Assembly (NCBI GenBank): GCA_947466535.1
Contig: CANIEV010000007.1
Location: 1 to 52,208 of the forward strand
DNA length: 52,208 nt
From: Betaproteobacteria bacterium
Lineage (GTDB): Bacteria > Pseudomonadota > Gammaproteobacteria > Burkholderiales > SG8-39
Direction of reading: 5' to 3'
The position numbers were made by a program, and so were the translations under genes. Shown in pieces: positions 23,609-33,329 of the stretch; position 1 is the first letter of the stretch, and each line of letters begins with the position of its first letter. The notes under the pieces were generated by a model. The model ran no database searches. It saw nothing but the letters and a program-made list of their open reading frames with translations, and had not been told where the DNA came from.

Positions 23609-24928
23609 ATGAACAGCGTCGCCACGAATCGCTATCTCGAGAGTCTGCTTGCCGGGCAGGCGGCTGTCGCCGCGCAGCCCGGCTTGGCCGCGCTTCGCGC
23701 GCATGCGCTCGAGCGCGCCAACGCATTGACGGTTCCGTCCACCCGCGACGAGGACTGGCGCTTCACCGATCTCACGCCGTTGTACCAGCTGGCGTTCCGG
23801 CCAGCGGTGCGCGGCGCGATTCCGTCGCTGGAGGCGCTCGCGCCCTGGCTGATCCCCGACGCCGCGGCGCGGCTGGTGTTCATCGACGGGATGCTTGCCG
23901 CCTCGCTTTCCACGCCTTCTGCGGTCGAAGGGATCGAGGCGATGTCGATCGCAGACGGCCTGGAGACGCATCGCGACGCGGTGCTAGCCCATATCGGCAG
24001 GATCGCACCCTGTGACGCGGATGCGTTTCGCGCCATCAACACCGCCTTCCTGCAGGACGGTGCGTTCGTGATGGCGAGGCGCAACGCGGCTTCGGTGCGA
24101 CCGGTGCAGGTGCTGCACGTCAGCACGCAGGCGGATGTCGCGGTGCACCCGCGGCTGCTTGTCATCGCAGAGACCGGCAGCGACATCACCGTGATCGAGG
24201 AATTCATCGCGCTCGGCGAGAAAGTCATCGCGCCGGGCGCTCGGGCGAGCTGCTCCAATTCGGTGGCGGAATTCGCGGTGGGCGAAAACGCCCGCGTTCG
24301 CCACACCCGGGTGCAGCAGGAAAGCATGGCGGCGTTTCATATCGGCGCCTGCGTGGCGAAGCTCGCGCGAACGGCAGCCTACGAAGCCGTATCGCTTGCC
24401 TTTGGCGCGCGCATATCGCGTCTCGGCCATACGGTGGAGATTGCAGGTGAGGGTGCGCGTTGCCGCCTCGACGGACTCGCCCTCATCGGCGGCAGCCAGC
24501 TCGCAGACACGCACAGCCTGATCGACCATGCGGTGCCGCACGGCGAGAGCCGGCAGGTGCACAAGTGCGTGGTCGGCGGCAGCGGCCATGCGGTATTCAA
24601 CGGGCGCGTAATGGTGCGCAAGGACGCGCAGCTGACCGATTCCGCGCAGGAAAGCCGCAACCTGCTGCTCTCCCCGCGTGCGCGCGTGGACACCAAGCCG
24701 CAGCTGGAAATTTTTGCCGACGACGTGAAATGCGCGCACGGCGCGACTGTCGGCCAGCTGGATTCCGAGGAAGTGTTCTATCTGCGCAGCCGCGGCTTCG
24801 GCGAGGCCGAGGCGCGCCGACTTCTTACATACGCGTTTGCCGCCGAAGTGGTCGATCGCATTCCCGCACCCTCGGTGGTCGCGCGCCTGCGCGGCTCGGT
24901 GCTTGACCACACCCGGGATGCCGCATGA
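23609..24928 (+). CDS. sufD: Fe-S cluster assembly protein SufD
   Basis: This 439-residue SufB paralog of the SufBCD complex has RDEDWRFTDLTPLYQL at about 45-60 and the C-terminal beta-helix features KCVVGGSGHAVFNGRVMVRK. It also has CAHGATVGQLDSEEVFYLRSRG, where the His of the SufB-SufD interface site is present, and GFGEAEARRLL. It is more divergent than SufB, as usual for the family. It sits between sufC and sufS in the operon. Confidence 0.94.
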   Translation: MNSVATNRYLESLLAGQAAVAAQPGLAALRAHALERANALTVPSTRDEDWRFTDLTPLYQLAFRPAVRGAIPSLEALAPWLIPDAAARLVFIDGMLAASLSTPSAVEGIEAMSIADGLETHRDAVLAHIGRIAPCDADAFRAINTAFLQDGAFVMARRNAASVRPVQVLHVSTQADVAVHPRLLVIAETGSDITVIEEFIALGEKVIAPGARASCSNSVAEFAVGENARVRHTRVQQESMAAFHIGACVAKLARTAAYEAVSLAFGARISRLGHTVEIAGEGARCRLDGLALIGGSQLADTHSLIDHAVPHGESRQVHKCVVGGSGHAVFNGRVMVRKDAQLTDSAQESRNLLLSPRARVDTKPQLEIFADDVKCAHGATVGQLDSEEVFYLRSRGFGEAEARRLLTYAFAAEVVDRIPAPSVVARLRGSVLDHTRDAA

Positions 24929-24983
24929 ACGCTGTCATCCATCGAACTCAAACCTATCGGACTCGCACCAATCGGAGCCGTGA

Positions 24984-26231
<1,248 letters not shown>

Positions 26232-26242
26232 CCGGCCACCGC

Positions 26243-26707
26243 ATGGACTCCAAACAGCTGTATCAGGAAGTCATCCTCGATCACAACAAGAAGCCGCGCA
26301 ACTACGGCCAGTTGGCTATGCCTACGCACCGTGCCGAGGGCGTGAATCCGCTGTGCGGAGATCACATCTGGGTGTCGCTCAAGGTGGCAGATGAGCGCAT
26401 CGACGAGATCGCCTTTGAAGGCCAGTCCTGCGCAATCTGCAAGGCCTCGGCCTCGATGATGACCACGTCGGTCAAGGGCAAGACCGTGCCTGAGGCGGAG
26501 TCGCTGGTCGAGGGCTTTCGCGCGATGGTGACGGGCAGCGCGGAACCCGGTCCGGCACTCAAGCGCCTGACGGTGTTCGCCGGCATCAAGGATCTGCCCT
26601 CGCGCGTCAAGTGCGCGGTGCTTCCCTGGCATACCCTGCACGCCGCATTCACCTCGCAGGCGACCGCCACCACCGAAGGCGATGCGGATCCCGCAGCGTC
26701 GGCCTGA
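26243..26707 (+). CDS. sufU: SufU sulfur-transfer protein
   Basis: This 154-residue IscU-fold protein has the SufU features. Cys38 and Asp40 lie in NPLCGDHIW, Cys63 in GQSCAICKASASMMT, and Cys124 in RVKCAVLPWHTL. The extra ~20 residues between the second and third cysteines set SufU apart from IscU. SufU is a zinc-dependent sulfur acceptor for SufS, best known from Gram-positive bacteria but also found in some proteobacterial suf operons. The ATG is 11 bases after the sufS stop. Confidence 0.93.
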   Translation: MDSKQLYQEVILDHNKKPRNYGQLAMPTHRAEGVNPLCGDHIWVSLKVADERIDEIAFEGQSCAICKASASMMTTSVKGKTVPEAESLVEGFRAMVTGSAEPGPALKRLTVFAGIKDLPSRVKCAVLPWHTLHAAFTSQATATTEGDADPAASA

Positions 26708-26743
26708 CATTCACGCCACGAATCGCGCCAACAACTCACACCC

Positions 26744-27310
26744 ATGCCCAAGATCGCCGAAATCGAGTCCACGCCGAATCCCAACGCGATGAAGTTCGTG
26801 TTGAAGGAACCGCTTACCTGGGGGCTGTCGCGCTCGTTCGATTCGGCTGATGCCGCGAAGGACGACACGCTCGCGAGCGCGCTGTTCGCGATCCCGCATG
26901 TCATCAACGTGCTCTATGTCGACAAGTGGATCACGGTGACGCAGGACGGCAAGGGCGCATGGCCGGAACTGCTGCGCGAACTCGCCAAGCCGATTCGCGA
27001 GGCGCCGGCGGCAGCAGAAGAATCCGAGGCGATCGCCTCGAGCGACACCGACCCGCTCGCCGACGAGACGCTCTCCGATCTCGATCGCAGCAAGCTCGAG
27101 CGCATCATCGAGATGCTGAACGAGCAGGTCCGGCCCTTCCTGCAGGGCGACGGCGGCGACCTGCATGTGATCGGCCTCGAGGGCAAGACGCTGAAAGTCC
27201 ACTACCAGGGCGCCTGCGGCAGCTGCCCGAGTTCGCTCACCGCGACGCTCTCCGGCATCGAGAGCCTGGTGCGCACGGTGGACCCGGAACTGGAAGTCAT
27301 CCCGGTCTGA
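26744..27310 (+). CDS. NfuA-type Fe-S carrier (Nfu N-terminal plus NifU C-terminal domain)
   Basis: This 188-residue protein starts with an Nfu_N domain (IESTPNPNAMKFVLKEPL, to about residue 90). An acidic linker (SDTDPLADETLSD) follows. The C-terminal NifU-like domain has QVRPFLQGDGGDLHVIGLEG and the cluster-binding CGSCP in GACGSCPSSLTATL. Such proteins deliver 4Fe-4S clusters. It is the last gene of the SUF operon and is followed by a hairpin terminator. Confidence 0.92.
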   Translation: MPKIAEIESTPNPNAMKFVLKEPLTWGLSRSFDSADAAKDDTLASALFAIPHVINVLYVDKWITVTQDGKGAWPELLRELAKPIREAPAAAEESEAIASSDTDPLADETLSDLDRSKLERIIEMLNEQVRPFLQGDGGDLHVIGLEGKTLKVHYQGACGSCPSSLTATLSGIESLVRTVDPELEVIPV

Positions 27311-27319
27311 CCACGGCCG

Positions 27320-27338
27320 CGCACGGCGCTTCCGTGCG
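27320..27338 (+). terminator. Hairpin terminator of the SUF operon
   Basis: CGCACGG-CGCTT-CCGTGCG, a perfect 7-bp stem, lies 10 bases after the nfu stop. It is followed by TTGCCCCGTCGTTTT. Confidence 0.6.
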
Positions 27339-27465
27339 TTGCCCCGTCGTTTTCCATCGCGGTCGTTTATCATGTGCGCTTTGCGGCACGGCACACGGTC
27401 GTGACCCCGTCCGGCGTTCCCGGTACCGCAGGCTTCAGAACAAGAGACATCAAAAGGAGGAGTCA

Positions 27466-28524
27466 ATGAAGTTCGGCATAAATTTTTTCCCCTCGTTCCG
27501 TCCCGAAGACAGCACTACCGCGGACTACTTCGCCCAGTGCCTGCGGCTTGCGGTCCGTGCCGACGAACTCGGCTACAACAGCGTGAAGACGGTGGAGCAC
27601 TCGTTCTACGACTACGGCGGCCACTCGACCAACCCCTGCATCTTCCTCTCGGCGGTCGCGGCGCTGACCAAGCGCATCCGCATGATGACCGGCGCGGTCA
27701 TTCCCGCCTTCCACCATCCCGCGCACCTCGCGGGCGACCTGTCGATGCTCGACAACATGAGCCGCGGGCGGCTGGATGCCGGCATGGGCCGCGCGTTCCT
27801 GCCCAAGGAGTTCGAGGTGTACGGCGTGCCGCTGCATGAAAGCCGTCCGCGCTTCGAGGAGGCGATTGGCGCGATCAAGCGCCTTTGGACCGAGGACAGC
27901 GTCACCCACAAGGGCAAGTACTGGCAATTCGACGAGGTGCACCTGATGCCGCGCCCGGTGCAGCAGCCGCACCCGCCGATCTGGATCGCGGCGATCTCCT
28001 CCGAGGAATCGTTCGTCTTTGCCGCGAAGAACGGCTTCAACATCATGATCGTGCCCTATGCCGGCAAGCCGGGCCAGCTGCAGGAATTCGTGAAGATCTA
28101 CCGCAAGGTGTGGGCCGAATCGGGCCATGGCGCGGGCAAGGAAAAGATCCAGGTGTCGCAGTTCTGCTACGTCGCGGAATCCGCCAAGGAAGCGCGCGCC
28201 GGCTTCGACCGCATCGCCACACGCTACATCGAGACCTTCGCCGACGCGGTGGTGTCCTGGAAGGGCGTGTCCTCCGACCAGTACCCCGGCTACGACAAGA
28301 TGGTGGCGAGCATCCTCGCGACGACGCCGCAGAAGATCATCGACACCAACTCCGGGTTCGTCGGCACGCCCGATGACGTGGTGAAGCAGGTGCAGCAACT
28401 TCGCGACACCTTCGGCGAGTGCGAGCCCTCGATGCAGATCAACTTCGGCGGCAGCACCGACGAGGAGGCGTTCCGCACGCTGAATCTCGTCGGCCAGCAG
28501 GTGATGCCGAAGTTCCCTGACTGA
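27466..28524 (+). CDS. LLM-class flavin-dependent oxidoreductase
   Basis: This 352-residue protein of the bacterial luciferase-like (LLM) fold probably uses FMN. It has MKFGINFFPSF at the start, then TGAVIPAFHHPAHLAGDLSM, the family stretch LDAGMGRAFLPKEFEVYGVP and MPRPVQQPHPPIWIAA. Such enzymes oxidise diverse organics, often as monooxygenases needing a flavin reductase; the substrate is unknown. A strong AAAAGGAGGAG decides the start at 27466. It is a single-gene unit preceded by the SUF terminator and followed by a convergent hairpin. A second, distant LLM gene lies at 34441-35475. Confidence 0.88.
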   Translation: MKFGINFFPSFRPEDSTTADYFAQCLRLAVRADELGYNSVKTVEHSFYDYGGHSTNPCIFLSAVAALTKRIRMMTGAVIPAFHHPAHLAGDLSMLDNMSRGRLDAGMGRAFLPKEFEVYGVPLHESRPRFEEAIGAIKRLWTEDSVTHKGKYWQFDEVHLMPRPVQQPHPPIWIAAISSEESFVFAAKNGFNIMIVPYAGKPGQLQEFVKIYRKVWAESGHGAGKEKIQVSQFCYVAESAKEARAGFDRIATRYIETFADAVVSWKGVSSDQYPGYDKMVASILATTPQKIIDTNSGFVGTPDDVVKQVQQLRDTFGECEPSMQINFGGSTDEEAFRTLNLVGQQVMPKFPD

Positions 28525-28535
28525 ATCAGACGTTC

Positions 28536-28563
28536 GCGGACGGAGGGATGCTCCTCCGTTCGC
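28536..28563. terminator. Bidirectional-type hairpin between convergent genes
   Basis: GCGGACGGAGG-N6-CCTCCGTTCGC, an 11-bp stem with one G-T pair, lies between the LLM gene and the convergent marR-type gene. Both transcripts could end here, although T runs are short. Confidence 0.5.
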
Positions 28564-28590
28564 TGTCGGTGCGACGTGCGTGGTTCACGG

Positions 28591-29139
28591 TCAGGCCTGG
28601 TCGTCTTCGAGGTTCCTGATCATGCGTCCGAGCGTCGCGCGCAACTTGGCCACTTCCTTTGCCGAGAATCCGCACGCGGCGGCGTCGTTGACCGTCAGCG
28701 CACTGGGCAGCACGCGGTCGCGCAGGGCACGGCCTCTGGGTGTGAGAAACACGTAGAGGCTGCGCCGGTCCTCGCCCTTGCGCCGTCGCTCTATCAACTT
28801 GCGCTCGACCATCAGCTTGAGCGCGGTCACCGTCGTCGGCTCGCTCACGCCCATGCGGCGGCTGAGTTCCCTCTGGCTGAGGCCTTCCTCACCCCAGAGT
28901 TCGCGCAGGAAGAACCACTGGCCGACGGTAATGCCCCAGGGTTCGAGCCGTGACTGGAGCGCGCGCGTGAATGCCCGCTGGGATTCCTTGATCAGGTAGC
29001 CAAGACTGTGGTGGGGCGCGGCCGTGTTCGACAGGAGCTCGCGCTCGCGTGTCGGGGAGCGCGGACGGAAAGCCTGAGCATCGCGGGTGGTCACTGCTTT
29101 GGCCATATTGTTTTTTACTGCGTCATCGACGGGGGACAT
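28591..29139 (-). CDS. MarR-family transcriptional regulator
   Basis: This 182-residue winged-helix regulator has GITVGQWFFLRELWGEEGLSQ, the recognition helix region SEPTTVTALKLMVERKL and the wing RRRKGEDRRSLYVFLTPRG. The N-terminal ~45 residues are an extension before the usual MarR start; an in-frame ATG at 29106 is an alternative start, and neither has a good ribosome binding site. It is divergent from the TRAP transporter genes, with a candidate operator in the 282-base spacer. It therefore probably represses that operon in response to its substrate. Confidence 0.88.
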   Translation of the reverse strand: MSPVDDAVKNNMAKAVTTRDAQAFRPRSPTRERELLSNTAAPHHSLGYLIKESQRAFTRALQSRLEPWGITVGQWFFLRELWGEEGLSQRELSRRMGVSEPTTVTALKLMVERKLIERRRKGEDRRSLYVFLTPRGRALRDRVLPSALTVNDAAACGFSAKEVAKLRATLGRMIRNLEDDQA

Positions 29140-29216
29140 GCCTCGCCAGCATAGTCGCGCTGTTTCTTCGTGGTCAATGCGGGGTCAGCATGGTGCGCCG
29201 CCGCATCGGGAAAGGC

Positions 29217-29278
29217 TTGACAGGAAAACTTCGCGGCGAGTACCCTCGCCGCACAAAACAATAAGCTAACTAAGCATT
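29217..29278 (+). promoter_or_regulatory. Promoter and candidate MarR operator for the TRAP operon
   Basis: TTGACA (29217-29222) and TACCCT (29241-29246), spaced 18, form a plausible sigma70 promoter pointing to the TRAP genes. Just downstream, AATAAGCTAACTAAGCATT (29260-29278) stands out as AT-rich in a GC-rich region. It has the GCT-N5-AGC inverted symmetry typical of MarR-type operators. Confidence 0.45.
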
Positions 29279-29421
29279 CGGATTTCCGGGCTTCCCGACA
29301 GACGGGAGAAGGCTCGGCAAGGTCTGTGTCAATCAACCCAAGGGTCTGGAGCGGCGCGTGCGCCGCATCCCGGCCCGGCGAGCTGCCCCCTCGCGTGCGC
29401 CGGGGCAACAAAGGAGGAGTC

Positions 29422-30420
29422 ATGAAACACAACCGTATCAGGACCGTACTCGCATTTGTTGCCGCCGCGTTCGCCGCCTCGGCCGTGTCATCCGCCCACG
29501 CGCAAAGCGGGCCGGTGGTGCTCAAGGCGGTGTCCGGCTGGGACAAGAGCCTTGTCTTCGTCGACAAATACATGGACTGGATCAAGCGCGTCAACGAGAA
29601 GGGCGCGGGCAAGGTCAGGATCGACTACATCGGCGGGCCGGAAGTGTTTCCCTCGTTCGAACAACTCGAGCCGCTCAAGCGGGGTGTGTTCTCGACGGTA
29701 GTCACCTCGAGCGCCTACATGAATGCGCTGCCCGAGCTGAATGCGACCTGGCTCGGCTTCGGTGCTTCGCCCGCGGAGATGCGCGCCGCCGGCCTGATCG
29801 ATGCTCTGGACAAGGTCACCCGCGAGAAAGCGGGCGTCACGCTGCTCGGCCTGCCGCTGCAGATGCGGTTCAACGTATATACCAAGCGGCCGATACAGGG
29901 CGCCGACCTGTCAGGGTTCAAGGTTCGCACCACGCCGGTGTATGACCCGATCCTCAAGGGCGTGGGTGCGGCAACTGTGACCGTGCCGCCGTCGGAATTG
30001 CTCACCGCACTCGAGACCGGGGTGGTCGATGGTTTTGCCTGGCCTGCCCTCGCGGTGACCGGCCCCGGCTACGCGCGCGCAATCAAGTACAAGGTCAACC
30101 CGGCCTGGTGGGTGGGTACCGATATCGCGCTGATGAATGCGGCGGTGTACGACAAGCTGCCGGCGGATGTGAGGAAGCTGATCACCGACACGATGATCGA
30201 GATCGAGAAAGAAGTCCCGGCGTATTACCAGAGCAAGGAAAAGCCGGAAGACGATGCGCTTGCCAAGGCCGGCGTGCAAAACATCATGATCAGCGATGCC
30301 GAGATGACCAGGATCAAGAAGATTCACTGGGAGGTCGGCCAGCAGAACTTCCTGCTCAAGCCCTCGCCGAAGTTCGGGCCGGGTCTTGTGGACATCATGA
30401 AGAAGTTCGCTCCGAAGTAA
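29422..30420 (+). CDS. TRAP transporter solute-binding protein (DctP family)
   Basis: The 332-residue periplasmic protein has a signal peptide (MKHNRIRTVLAFVAAAFAASAV, cleavage near AHA-QS) and the DctP fold. KYMDWIKRVNEKGAGKVRID is followed by LQMRFNVYTKRPIQGADLSG and the arginine-containing ligand region KVRTTPVYDPILKGVGA. These proteins capture carboxylates for a Na+-driven transporter. AAAGGAGGAG decides the ATG at 29422. It is first in an operon with DctQ and DctM genes. Confidence 0.92.
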   Translation: MKHNRIRTVLAFVAAAFAASAVSSAHAQSGPVVLKAVSGWDKSLVFVDKYMDWIKRVNEKGAGKVRIDYIGGPEVFPSFEQLEPLKRGVFSTVVTSSAYMNALPELNATWLGFGASPAEMRAAGLIDALDKVTREKAGVTLLGLPLQMRFNVYTKRPIQGADLSGFKVRTTPVYDPILKGVGAATVTVPPSELLTALETGVVDGFAWPALAVTGPGYARAIKYKVNPAWWVGTDIALMNAAVYDKLPADVRKLITDTMIEIEKEVPAYYQSKEKPEDDALAKAGVQNIMISDAEMTRIKKIHWEVGQQNFLLKPSPKFGPGLVDIMKKFAPK

Positions 30421-30448
30421 GCAATCTGCAGTTATCGGGGGCGATTGA

Positions 30449-30946
30449 GTGAATCTCGCGATGCGAACGGCGGGCCGCGTGCTCGATGCATTGATCATGG
30501 CATGTGCGCTGCTGGCGGTCTTGATCATGATCGCGCTGGTGGTGAGCGTCTGTTACGAAGTGGTGATGCGCTATTTCTTCAATGCACCGACCCGTTGGGT
30601 GGTGGAGTTCAGCGAGTACGCCCTGCTGCAGCTCGCATTTCTTGGCGGTGCGTGGGTGCTGCGTGAAGAAGCGCACGTCAGCGTGGAGATGGTGACCGAA
30701 CTCCTGCCGCGCCGCGGCAGGGAAATCATGTTCGTGATCACCTCGCTGGTGGGGGCGGCGACCTGTGGGCTGTTCTTCTGGGTCAGTCTTGTCTATCTGA
30801 TCGGGATCTACGACACCGGCGAGATGCTCTACAAGTCGATGGAGGTCAAGAAGTGGGCAGTCATGGGCGTGATGGCCCCCGGTCTGCTTCTGCTCACCCT
30901 GCAATTCCTGCGCCGCGCCTGGAACGGCCTGCCGGAAAACAAATAA
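30449..30946 (+). CDS. TRAP transporter small permease (DctQ family)
   Basis: This 165-residue membrane protein has four hydrophobic segments and the DctQ features ARG/RVLDALIMACALLAV at the start, YEVVMRYFFNAPTRWVVEFS and LGGAWVLREEAHVSVEM. It links to the large permease. The GTG at 30449 is the only start that keeps the first helix intact; an internal ATG at 30461 is a possible alternative. It starts 28 bases after the binding-protein gene. Confidence 0.9.
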   Translation: MNLAMRTAGRVLDALIMACALLAVLIMIALVVSVCYEVVMRYFFNAPTRWVVEFSEYALLQLAFLGGAWVLREEAHVSVEMVTELLPRRGREIMFVITSLVGAATCGLFFWVSLVYLIGIYDTGEMLYKSMEVKKWAVMGVMAPGLLLLTLQFLRRAWNGLPENK

Positions 30947-30967
30947 CAACAGGAAGGCGGCTGCGTC

Positions 30968-32275
30968 ATGGAATGGTGGGCGTATCTTTCGATCATCATC
31001 GTCGTGCTGACGGTGTTCTTTCTCTCCGGGCTTCCGGTGGCCCTGTGCTTCACGCTGTTCAATTTCATCGCGGCGTATTTCTGGATGGGCGGCGTCGATG
31101 CGTTCGCGCTGCTCACTGTGTCGGCTTTCTCCAGCATCACCTCGTTCCCTCTGGTGGCGGTGCCGCTGTTCATCCTGATGGGCGAGCTTCTTTTTCAGTC
31201 GGGCGTGGTGTCGATCGTGCTCGACGCGGTGTCCAAATGGATGGTCGGGGTACGCGGCAGCCTGAGCTACGTGGCGGTGATCGCGGGCACCCTGTTCGGC
31301 ACGATGAGCGGATCGGCGGTATCCGGTGTGGCGGTGCTCGGCTCGACGCTTGCACCGGACATGCGAAAACGCGGCTACGACAAGGAACTCGCGCTAGGGC
31401 CCATTCTTGGCAGCGGATGCCTTGCCATGATCATTCCGCCAAGCGTGCTCGCGGTGCTGCTCGGATCGCTCGGGCAGATCCCGGTCGGTGATCTGCTGAT
31501 TTCGGGAATCATCCCCGGTTTGTTGCTTGCCACCTCGTACGCGGTCTACATTTTCATCCGGGTGAAGATCAAGCCGTCGCTCGCCCCGGACGTGACCGGC
31601 GAGCAGTTCCCGATCGGGGTCAGGATCCGCGCGCTCGTGTCAATCCTGCCGATCATGCTCATCACCCTGAGCATCTGGGGCGTGATGCTGTTCGGCATCG
31701 CGACGCCGTCGGAGGCCGCGGCGATCGGCGTGATCGGCTCGCTGGTGGTGATGGCGATCTACAAGCGCCTGAGCTGGGCGATTCTCAAGGTCGCGGTGTT
31801 CGACTCGGTGAAGATCACATCGATGATCTTCCTGATCATCATCAGTGCCTCGGCCTTCAGCCAGATCCTCGCCTTCACCGGCACCACATCGCAGCTGGTG
31901 AGCTTCGCCACGCAGTCGGGGCTGGCGCCCTGGGCCATCCTGGTGGCGATGATCGTCACGGCCATCCTGCTCGGCAGCTTCCTCGACGAACTGGCGCTGC
32001 TGATGATCTGCATCCCGATCTACATGCCGGTGGTGAAGGCGCTTGCCTTCGACCCGGTCTGGTTCGGCCTGCTGATGCTGATCACGCTCGAAATCGCAAC
32101 CATCTCGCCGCCCTACGGTCTTGCGCTGTTCGTGCTCAAGGGGGTGGTTCCTGATGCGTCGATGGGCGACGTATGGAAGGCGAGCATTGCCTACATGTTG
32201 ATCTCGACGCTGGTGCTTGCGATCATCTTCGTGTTCCCGCCGATTGCGACCTGGCTGCCCTACGCGCTTCGATAG
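30968..32275 (+). CDS. TRAP transporter large permease (DctM family)
   Basis: This 435-residue integral membrane protein has about 12 hydrophobic segments. DctM-type motifs include SFPLVAVPLFILMGELLFQSG, GTMSGSAVSGVAVLGST, MIIPPSVLAVLLGSL and the late TPSEAAAIGVIGSLVV and LEIATISPPYGLALFVLKG. Na+-coupled import is the family mechanism. GGAAGG lies upstream of the ATG at 30968. The gene ends 22 bases before the epimerase gene, implying one operon. Confidence 0.94.
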   Translation: MEWWAYLSIIIVVLTVFFLSGLPVALCFTLFNFIAAYFWMGGVDAFALLTVSAFSSITSFPLVAVPLFILMGELLFQSGVVSIVLDAVSKWMVGVRGSLSYVAVIAGTLFGTMSGSAVSGVAVLGSTLAPDMRKRGYDKELALGPILGSGCLAMIIPPSVLAVLLGSLGQIPVGDLLISGIIPGLLLATSYAVYIFIRVKIKPSLAPDVTGEQFPIGVRIRALVSILPIMLITLSIWGVMLFGIATPSEAAAIGVIGSLVVMAIYKRLSWAILKVAVFDSVKITSMIFLIIISASAFSQILAFTGTTSQLVSFATQSGLAPWAILVAMIVTAILLGSFLDELALLMICIPIYMPVVKALAFDPVWFGLLMLITLEIATISPPYGLALFVLKGVVPDASMGDVWKASIAYMLISTLVLAIIFVFPPIATWLPYALR

Positions 32276-32297
32276 TCCTGCAGGGACCCGTAAAAAC

Positions 32298-33260
32298 ATG
32301 ACGACACTCATCATCGGTGCGGGCCTTATCGGCTCGCAGATTGCAAATATCCTCGTCACGCAAGGAGAAAAGCCGGTCCTGATGGATCGCTCGGCGCAGC
32401 CCGAGGCACTGGGCGAGATCGTCGATCTCTCGCGGGTGGTACTGGTGTCTGGCGATGTCCTGCGGCCCTTCCATCTCGCCGACGTGTTCCGCCGGCACGG
32501 CATCACGCGGATCATCCATATGGCCGCCAATCCGCTGCTCACGCTCGGCGCGCAGGCCGACCCGTTCGCAGCGATCGAGCTCAACATCATGGGCACGGTA
32601 AATGTGCTGGAAGCGGCGCGGATCAACGGCATCAAGCGCGTGGTGGTGGCAAGTTCCAATGTGCTCAACCATTTCATCGCGGGTGGACAGGGGAAGGGCG
32701 ACCCGACGAAGGAAGAGGCGTATCCGCGTCCGACCACGTTCTATGCGTCGACCAAGCAGGCGATGGAAAGCCTCGGCCTGAATTACGCGCGCTGGTGCGG
32801 CCTGGAGTTCGGCGCGGTGCGCTACGGCGCGGTTGCAGGCCCCTGGAGCGGGCGAGGAGGCGGCGGCCCGAGCAACGTGGTGCGCGAAGCAATCGAAAAC
32901 GCGCTGCGCGGCGCCGAGGCGCTGGTGCCGGCGAACGGGCTGGAATGGGTGTATTCCAAGGACGCCGCGATGGGCACGGTGCGTGCGCTCGAGTCCGAGA
33001 AGCTCGGCACTGGCGTGTTCAACATCACCATGGGCTACGTATGCACACCCGATGAACTTGCCGATGCGATCCGGGCCGCGGTGCCCGGCGCGAAGGTACG
33101 CATCGAGATGCCAGTGCAGGGCGCGGTGGCGCTGCCCCAGATGCTCGCCGGCTCCGACCTTACGCTCGCGCGTGATGTGCTCGGTTTTACGCCGACCTAT
33201 CGCATGCGCGAGGCGGTGGCCGACCTCACGCAGTGGATCCGCTCACGCGCTGCGCGCTGA
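32298..33260 (+). CDS. NAD(P)-dependent epimerase/dehydratase (extended SDR)
   Basis: This 320-residue extended short-chain dehydrogenase has the N-terminal nucleotide motif IIGAGLIGSQIA, a slightly unusual GxGxxG. HMAANPLLTLGAQADP is followed by the catalytic YASTK in FYASTKQAMESLGL. The Ser/Thr position lies in VVASSNVLNHF. Its substrate is unknown; operon position after a TRAP transporter suggests catabolism of an imported hydroxy- or keto-acid or sugar acid. The ATG at 32298 gives the Rossmann motif at the usual place. Confidence 0.85.
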   Translation: MTTLIIGAGLIGSQIANILVTQGEKPVLMDRSAQPEALGEIVDLSRVVLVSGDVLRPFHLADVFRRHGITRIIHMAANPLLTLGAQADPFAAIELNIMGTVNVLEAARINGIKRVVVASSNVLNHFIAGGQGKGDPTKEEAYPRPTTFYASTKQAMESLGLNYARWCGLEFGAVRYGAVAGPWSGRGGGGPSNVVREAIENALRGAEALVPANGLEWVYSKDAAMGTVRALESEKLGTGVFNITMGYVCTPDELADAIRAAVPGAKVRIEMPVQGAVALPQMLAGSDLTLARDVLGFTPTYRMREAVADLTQWIRSRAAR

Positions 33261-33329
33261 ACCGTATCCGTTCACCTCGTCCACGTCACGACGCGGTCCC
33301 GCATACATTCGTTCCCGAGGAGATATCCC